This document shows positions 4,011-8,125 of a DNA stretch of 8,125 nt, one piece after another; positions within the stretch are counted from its first letter, which is position 1; each line of letters opens with the position of its first letter. Source of the DNA: Gammaproteobacteria bacterium UBA5338 (GTDB taxonomy: Bacteria > Pseudomonadota > Gammaproteobacteria > Pseudomonadales > UBA5862); NCBI GenBank assembly GCA_002408105.1, contig DHQM01000013.1, positions 1 through 8,125 on the forward strand. Direction: 5' to 3'. The notes below the pieces were generated by a model. That model saw only the letters and a list, made by a program, of their open reading frames with translations. It ran no database searches and was not told the origin of the DNA. The translations under genes were made by a program, and so were the position numbers.

Positions 4011-6269
4011 ATGAGCTACGGTGATGACGAAATTCTCCAGGACTTCTTGGTCGAGGCCGGAGAAATTCTCGAGCAGCTTTCCGAGCAGCTCGTCCAGCTT
4101 GAGGAGCGCCCTGACGATGCAGAGTTGCTGAACGCCATTTTCCGTGGGTTTCACACTGTTAAGGGCGGGGCTGGGTTTCTGCAGATTGGCGCGATGGTCG
4201 ATGCCTGTCACGTGACCGAAAACCTGTTCGACGTTTTGCGCAAGGGTCAGCTGGAGGTGTCTCCAGAGCTTGTGGATGTAACGCTGCAAGCGCTGGATGC
4301 GGTCAACGGCATGTACGCCGCGCTGCAACATGGCGAAACAGTAGACGCAGCGCCTGCAAGCCTGTTGCAACAGATTGAAGCCGCGGCCCAAGGGTCTGTG
4401 CCGGTTGCGGCGGATCCCGAACCGGCGGCTCAGACACCATCCCAGGCAAGTTCAAGCGCCGCTCCGGTGGATGCCGCGGTCGGCTCGGGTGAAGATATCA
4501 GCGACGCTGAGTTCGAAGCCCTGCTCGACGAGCTCCATGGGTCTGGAAAGCACGGCGGACAACCTGTGGCAGACAACGCCCCCAACCTGTCGGCCGAAGC
4601 CGCGACTTCACGGGCCACAACAGGCGCCAACTCCGACGAGATCTCGGATGCAGAATTTGAAGCCCTGCTCGATGAGCTGCATGGCGCCGGACAGCACAGC
4701 GGGCGCCCTGCACCAACAGATCCGAACTTGCCACAGTCCGCTCCCAGACTGGATCCACGAGCAGGCGAGGAAATCAGCGATGCCGAGTTCGAGGCTTTGC
4801 TCGACCAATTGCACGGCAAAGGCCAGCACGGTGGGACCCCCGCGGGCGAGTCTGTCGGCGAGGGCGAGCGCATCCAGCAAGAGGCCTTTGGTGATCTGCT
4901 GCAAGACCTGACGGAAAAGCCCAGGACAGGCCCAAACCCAGCGCTTGGATCCGGACCTGAGGCCACGGCCGTGCAGCTGAGTGCCCCCAAGGCGCCTAGA
5001 TCCGACGCTTCTGTGAAGTCCGCCAAGGCCGAAGAGCTGCCCCCTCCGCCGGCAACGAAAGCGGCGGCCAAACCAGCAGCGCGGGAGGGTGCCACCGCTG
5101 AGGCGACGGTTCGAGTCGATACGCAGCGGCTGGACGACATCATGAACATGGTCGGTGAACTGGTCTTGGTTCGAAACCGCTTGTTGCGGCTTGGTTCCAG
5201 CAACGCCAGCGAGGACCTGGCAAAGACCATCTCACACCTCGATGTGGTGACCGCTGATCTGCAGGCATCTGTCATGCAGACACGCATGCAGCCGATCAAG
5301 AAGGTCTTCGGACGATTCCCAAGGGTGGTTCGAGACTTGGCGAGGTCGCTGCAGAAAGAAGTGGCACTTGAGCTTGTTGGAGAGGAAACCGATCTCGATA
5401 AAAACCTCGTCGAAGCGCTGGCCGACCCCCTCATTCACCTGGTCCGAAATTCCGTGGACCACGGCATTGAGATGCCAGACGCCCGCGAGGCGGCCGGCAA
5501 GCCCCGCAAAGGCACGGTGGTGCTTGCCGCAGCGCAGGAAGGCGACCACATCACCCTGTCGATCACGGACGATGGACGGGGCATGGACCCCGAAAAGCTG
5601 AAAGACGTCGCGGTGAACCGGGGCGTCATGGAGCGCGACGCCGCGGACCGGCTCACCGACTCCGAATGCTTCGAACTCATCTTTGCCCCGGGGTTTTCCA
5701 CCAAGCAGGAGGTGTCTGACGTTTCAGGTCGTGGCGTCGGCATGGATGTCGTCAAGACCAAGATCAGTCAGCTGAATGGTGCGATTGTTATTCATTCCGA
5801 GCCAGGCCGGGGCACCCGAATCGAGATTCGCGTTCCTCTGACCCTGGCGATCATGCCCACCTTGATGGTGATGCTGGAAGAGCAGGCTTTTGCGCTACCG
5901 CTGGTCAACGTCAACGAGATTTTCGACCTTGACCTTTCGCGCACCAACGTGGTCGATGGTCAGGAGGTCGTGGTAGTACGTGACCGGGCCTTGCCGCTTT
6001 TCTACCTAAAAGAGTGGTTGATCGCTTGCGGCCCTTCCGCTGCACAACGAGATCGGGGACATGTAGTGATCGTGAGCGTCGGGACACAGCGGGTCGGGTT
6101 TGTTGTCGATCAACTGCTCGGTCAGGAAGAGGTCGTGATCAAGCCCCTGGGGCGCATGTTGGCGGGTACGCCGGGGATGGCTGGAGCAACCATAACCGGT
6201 GATGGAAAAATCGCGCTCATTCTGGATGTGCCAAGCATGTTGAAGCGCTACGCACGGCGTCGAGCCTAG
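4011..6269 (+). CDS. cheA: CheA, chemotaxis histidine kinase with repeat-bearing linker
   Basis: CheA autophosphorylates under receptor/CheW control and passes phosphate to CheY and CheB. The 752-residue protein has: P1 phosphotransfer domain (about 1-130) with phospho-His H48 in FRGFHTVKGGAGF; a low-complexity Ala/Pro/Ser linker (about 131-363); P3 dimerisation helices from about 364 (VRVDTQRLDDIMNMVGELV); P4 ATPase domain with N box H476-x3-N480 and D483-H484, G1 box DDGRG (520-524), F box around FELIFAPGFSTK, and G2 box GRGVG (573-577); and P5 CheW-like regulatory domain from about 608 (VPLTLAIMPTLMV). No folded P2 domain is apparent. The linker instead carries three copies, plus a decayed fourth, of ISDAEFEALLD(E/Q)LHG. 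The ATG at 4011 is chosen because it gives the standard P1 start and has GAGG (3999-4002) 8 bases upstream. An upstream GTG (3855) would overlap cheZ and add non-homologous Arg-rich sequence. cheB follows after 28 bp. Confidence 0.96.
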   Translation: MSYGDDEILQDFLVEAGEILEQLSEQLVQLEERPDDAELLNAIFRGFHTVKGGAGFLQIGAMVDACHVTENLFDVLRKGQLEVSPELVDVTLQALDAVNGMYAALQHGETVDAAPASLLQQIEAAAQGSVPVAADPEPAAQTPSQASSSAAPVDAAVGSGEDISDAEFEALLDELHGSGKHGGQPVADNAPNLSAEAATSRATTGANSDEISDAEFEALLDELHGAGQHSGRPAPTDPNLPQSAPRLDPRAGEEISDAEFEALLDQLHGKGQHGGTPAGESVGEGERIQQEAFGDLLQDLTEKPRTGPNPALGSGPEATAVQLSAPKAPRSDASVKSAKAEELPPPPATKAAAKPAAREGATAEATVRVDTQRLDDIMNMVGELVLVRNRLLRLGSSNASEDLAKTISHLDVVTADLQASVMQTRMQPIKKVFGRFPRVVRDLARSLQKEVALELVGEETDLDKNLVEALADPLIHLVRNSVDHGIEMPDAREAAGKPRKGTVVLAAAQEGDHITLSITDDGRGMDPEKLKDVAVNRGVMERDAADRLTDSECFELIFAPGFSTKQEVSDVSGRGVGMDVVKTKISQLNGAIVIHSEPGRGTRIEIRVPLTLAIMPTLMVMLEEQAFALPLVNVNEIFDLDLSRTNVVDGQEVVVVRDRALPLFYLKEWLIACGPSAAQRDRGHVVIVSVGTQRVGFVVDQLLGQEEVVIKPLGRMLAGTPGMAGATITGDGKIALILDVPSMLKRYARRRA
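4491..4841 (+). repeat. Three peptide repeats in the CheA linker (CheZ-tail/FliM-like motif)
   Basis: Three 25-residue units lie at CheA residues 161-185 (bases 4491-4565), 209-233 (4635-4709) and 253-277 (4767-4841). Each reads (E/D)-x-ISDAEFEALLD-(E/Q)-LHG, followed by x-G-(K/Q)-H-x-G-x-P. Unit starts are 48 and 44 residues apart, separated by variable Pro/Ala/Ser-rich spacers. The core resembles the C-terminal CheY-binding peptide of CheZ (DEVDELLSSLG, encoded at the end of the gene just upstream) and the FliM N-terminal CheY-binding motif (SQAEIDALL in E. coli). I infer CheY docking sites replacing P2. From memory, similar motifs occur in Pseudomonas CheA. Confidence 0.85.
4866..4922 (+). 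repeat. Degenerate fourth copy of the CheA linker motif
   Basis: CheA residues 286-304 read E-R-IQQEAFGDLLQDLTEK-P. Aligned without gaps to ISDAEFEALLDQLHGK, the Ile, Phe, paired Leu, later Leu and final Lys are kept, while the acidic and HG positions have changed. The hydrophobic face of the amphipathic helix is therefore preserved. It begins 33 residues after the third copy starts. Confidence 0.5.
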
Positions 6270-6272
6270 TCG

Positions 6273-6289
6273 TCTCGGCCAGTCCGAGG
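6273..6289 (+). promoter_or_regulatory. Small hairpin covering the cheB ribosome binding site
   Basis: CTCGG (6274-6278) pairs with CCGAG (6284-6288) across a CCAGT loop, with a U-G pair (6273/6289) at the base. The 3' arm includes most of the GAGGAG Shine-Dalgarno sequence (6286-6291), which is 6 bases before the cheB ATG. Ribosomes ending cheA at 6269 would reach into this hairpin, so it may couple cheB translation to cheA. The stem is short and the effect is inferred. Confidence 0.35.
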
Positions 6290-6297
6290 AGCTACTG

Positions 6298-7323
6298 ATG
6301 ACAGTGCGGGTATTGGTGGTCGACGACTCGCCTTTTTTCCGGCGTCAGCTGTGCAGCTCACTCGCTCAGAACCCCGGCATTGAAGTGGTCGGCACGGCTG
6401 AAGATGGGCGTCAGGCGGTTGAAAAAACTTTGGCGCTGCGTCCTGACCTGATCACCATGGACTATGCCATGCCGGTGATGGATGGAATCCATGCCGTGCG
6501 CAAGATCATGGGGGTGCGGCCAACTCCCATTTTGATGTTTTCCGCCCTGACCTTCGAAGGTGCACAGGCGACGCTTGATTCCCTCGAAGCGGGGGCGCTG
6601 GATTTTCTGCCGAAGAACAAAGACGCCCTGCGAGGCGCTCCTGGCCAGCGCAACCCCTTGCATGAGCGGGTACTGGCCTTGGGGCGTGCCCTGCCTCAGG
6701 CGAACCATCGACTGCGCAAAGTCGTGCCGTCCACGCGATCTGACGCACAGACAACGCGCAGCCAGCCCCCTCAACTGATCGCGATCGGCGCTTCGACCGG
6801 GGGGCCGGTGGCAGTTCAAACGCTGTTGCGCGCGTTGCCAGCCCGGTTTCCAGTCCCCATTGCGGTTGCGGTGCACATGCCCCATGCGTTCACTGGAACT
6901 TACGCGCAACGCCTTGATCGAGACTGTGCCCTTCAAGTGAAGGAAGCCCAAGACGGTGACCGACTGGAGCCAGGGTCGGTGTTGATTGCGCCAGGGGCCC
7001 ACCAGATGCGCATCGAACGGGGACGGGTGAGGATCTCGGCCGACAAGGCGGCTCAGCTCTATGCGCCAAGTGTCGATGAACTCTTTACCACGGCGGCGGC
7101 TGCGTATTCTTCCAGGGTGCTGGGCATCGTTCTGACTGGGATGGGTCAGGATGGAGCCCGCGGGGCAGCGACGCTGCGCTCGGCACACGCCCGCGTCTGG
7201 GCGCAGGATGAGGCCTCGAGTGTCATCTTTGGTATGCCGGCAGCGGTTGCGCGCGCAGGCCTCGCTGACGCCGTGTTGGGCCTCGGGGAACTTGGACCCA
7301 GCCTGATCGAGGTGTCGCGCTGA
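6298..7323 (+). CDS. cheB: CheB, chemoreceptor methylesterase/deamidase
   Basis: CheB removes methyl groups from (and deamidates) chemoreceptor glutamyl sites, giving adaptation. It is activated when CheA phosphorylates its receiver domain. The 341-residue protein has an N-terminal receiver (about 1-120) with D9-D10, phospho-acceptor D55 in ITMDYAMPVMDG, S82 in MFSAL, and K106 in FLPK. A variable linker (about 121-158) follows. The esterase domain (about 159-338) has the catalytic triad: S166 in GASTGGP, H193 in VHMPHAF, and D285 in LTGMGQDGARG. In the last motif Gln takes the place of the common Asn before the Asp. Both domains look intact and of normal length. The start at 6298 has GAGGAG 6 bases upstream. 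Its stop overlaps the motC start (TGATG). The partner methyltransferase CheR is not in the window. Confidence 0.96.
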   Translation: MTVRVLVVDDSPFFRRQLCSSLAQNPGIEVVGTAEDGRQAVEKTLALRPDLITMDYAMPVMDGIHAVRKIMGVRPTPILMFSALTFEGAQATLDSLEAGALDFLPKNKDALRGAPGQRNPLHERVLALGRALPQANHRLRKVVPSTRSDAQTTRSQPPQLIAIGASTGGPVAVQTLLRALPARFPVPIAVAVHMPHAFTGTYAQRLDRDCALQVKEAQDGDRLEPGSVLIAPGAHQMRIERGRVRISADKAAQLYAPSVDELFTTAAAAYSSRVLGIVLTGMGQDGARGAATLRSAHARVWAQDEASSVIFGMPAAVARAGLADAVLGLGELGPSLIEVSR

Positions 7324-8066
7324 TGGATTGGCTGACGCTGTTCGGCATTTTATTGGCAGCGGTGGCCATACTCCTTGGCAACCACCTGGAAGGTGGCCAC
7401 ATGCAGGCTTTGCTGAATTTTCCGGCAATGCTCATTGTGGTTGGCGGTTCAACCGGTGCGGTGATGGTCCAAACACCTTTCCCCACCATGCGCAGGGCAC
7501 TTCGAATCGCGGTCTGGGTCGCCCTTCCGCCGGCCATTGACCTGCGTGGCGGAATCGACCGCTTGCTGGCATGGAGCACCACTTCACGCAAAGAGGGCCT
7601 GCTCGGCCTTGAAGGGATTGCCGAAGTCGAGACCGATGCATTCGCGCAAAAGGGTCTACGTTTGCTGGTGGATGGCGCCGAACCGCAAACCATCCGGGAT
7701 GTTCTGGAACTCGACCTGGATCAGAAAGAAGCGCGCGACCTTGGGGCTGCGAAGGTGTTCGAAAGCATGGGTGGGTACAGCCCAACGATCGGCATCATCG
7801 GAGCCGTCTTGGGGCTGATTCATGTGATGGGCAATCTGGCGGACCCGAGCTCGCTTGGTGGTGGCATCGCAGTTGCTTTTGTGGCCACGATCTACGGGGT
7901 TGGTGTTGCCAACCTGTTGTTGCTGCCGATCGCCAACAAGCTCAAGCAGATTGTCCACCTGCGCAGTCGGTACTGCGCCCTCATCATTGATGGCCTGGTT
8001 GCCATCTCGGAAGGGGAGAATCCGCGGTCGATCGAGCTCAAGTTGAGCGGATACCTCGAGAGGTAG
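7323..8066 (+). CDS. motC: MotC, MotA-type flagellar stator subunit
   Basis: This 247-residue inner-membrane protein is of the MotA/PomA stator family, which with a MotB-type partner conducts ions and drives the rotor. It matches the MotC type, the second stator encoded next to cheB in Pseudomonas. Predicted membrane segments: about 4-19, 30-49, 154-172 and 181-203. The large cytoplasmic loop between segments 2 and 3 contains R89 and E97 (RKEGLLGLE), spaced like R90 and E98 of E. coli MotA, which contact FliG. The conserved prolines of segments 3 and 4 appear to be P154 and P202. The FESMGGYSPTIGIIGAVLGLIHVM segment and the C-terminal GENPRSIELKL motif are family hallmarks. The ATG overlaps the cheB stop by one base, with GAGG at 7309-7312, so translation is likely coupled. 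Coupling ion (proton or sodium) cannot be read from this subunit alone. Confidence 0.94.
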   Translation: MDWLTLFGILLAAVAILLGNHLEGGHMQALLNFPAMLIVVGGSTGAVMVQTPFPTMRRALRIAVWVALPPAIDLRGGIDRLLAWSTTSRKEGLLGLEGIAEVETDAFAQKGLRLLVDGAEPQTIRDVLELDLDQKEARDLGAAKVFESMGGYSPTIGIIGAVLGLIHVMGNLADPSSLGGGIAVAFVATIYGVGVANLLLLPIANKLKQIVHLRSRYCALIIDGLVAISEGENPRSIELKLSGYLER

Positions 8067-8073
8067 TACCGGC

Positions 8074-8125
8074 ATGGGGCGTCGCAGACCGGAGCCGGAA
8101 TCAGAGAACCACGAGCGCTGGCTGG
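8074..8125 (+). CDS. motD: MotD, MotB-type stator subunit (N-terminal 17 codons only)
   Basis: The window ends 17 codons into this gene. The peptide MGRRRPEPESENHERWL has a basic start, an acidic stretch, and the NHERWL motif that in MotB/MotD proteins comes just before the single membrane helix (usually followed by V-S-Y-A-D). The ion-carrying Asp and the OmpA-like peptidoglycan-binding domain lie beyond the window. GAGAGG (8058-8063) lies 10 bases upstream, overlapping the end of motC. The start is 7 bp after the motC stop. Identification rests on the short motif plus the position directly after motC, where motD is expected. Confidence 0.85.
   Translation, partial: MGRRRPEPESENHERWL

Noticed and set aside
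5362..5377. TGGCAC...TTG as a sigma-54 promoter inside cheA
   Set aside because: The invariant GC at the -12 position is absent at the required spacing, and the site lies in conserved coding sequence.
4430..5434. 334-codon open frame on the minus strand opposite cheA
   Set aside because: It is Ser/Ala/Arg-rich with no family motif and lies wholly opposite a well-supported gene. Such shadows are common in GC-rich coding DNA.
6358..7428. 356-codon open frame on the minus strand opposite cheB/motC
   Set aside because: No recognisable domain and unusual composition (His/Arg/Gln-rich). Both genes on the other strand have complete catalytic or family motifs.

Overview
The window is a GC-rich stretch (about 60% by eye) holding a flagellar and chemotaxis cluster. 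Every gene is on the + strand and coding is nearly continuous. Order: flhF (3' part) - flhG/fleN - fliA - cheY - cheZ - cheA - cheB - motC - motD (first 17 codons). This order, the FlhF/FlhG pair, CheZ, and a second MotCD-type stator next to cheB match polar-flagellated gammaproteobacteria such as Pseudomonas and relatives. Genus cannot be fixed from the sequence alone. There are no mobile elements, RNA genes, CRISPR arrays or signs of transfer.

Layout. Positions 1-1967 hold the flagellar placement and number pair: FlhF (SRP-type GTPase, promotes polar assembly) and FlhG (MinD-type ATPase, limits flagellar number). FliA (sigma-28), the late flagellar sigma factor, follows after 4 bp. A 95-bp gap (2710-2804), the largest in the window, contains a perfect 18-bp palindrome and the cheY ribosome site. 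From 2805 the core chemotaxis module follows: CheY (motor-binding regulator), CheZ (CheY-P phosphatase), CheA (histidine kinase) and CheB (receptor methylesterase). MotC overlaps CheB by one base (TGATG), and MotD begins 7 bp after MotC. Gaps from cheY to motD run from -1 to 28 bp, so this is probably one transcription unit. cheW and cheR are not in the window.

How they work together. Receptors control CheA, which phosphorylates CheY (motor switching) and CheB (adaptation). CheZ removes the phosphate from CheY. MotC/MotD form an ion-driven stator. FliA would direct transcription of late genes, and FlhF/FlhG set where and how many flagella are built.

Most interesting points. (1) The CheA region between the phosphotransfer and dimerisation domains shows no recognisable P2 domain. 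It carries three near-identical copies of ISDAEFEALLD(E/Q)LHG plus a decayed fourth. These resemble the CheY-binding tail of CheZ (encoded just upstream) and the CheY-binding N-terminus of FliM, suggesting linear CheY docking sites in place of P2. (2) A strong 15-bp hairpin with a 3-nt loop lies in the last codons of flhF, just before flhG, and could set the FlhF:FlhG ratio. (3) cheY appears to start at TTG, and the cheB ribosome site lies in a small hairpin. These are local regulatory ideas inferred from sequence.
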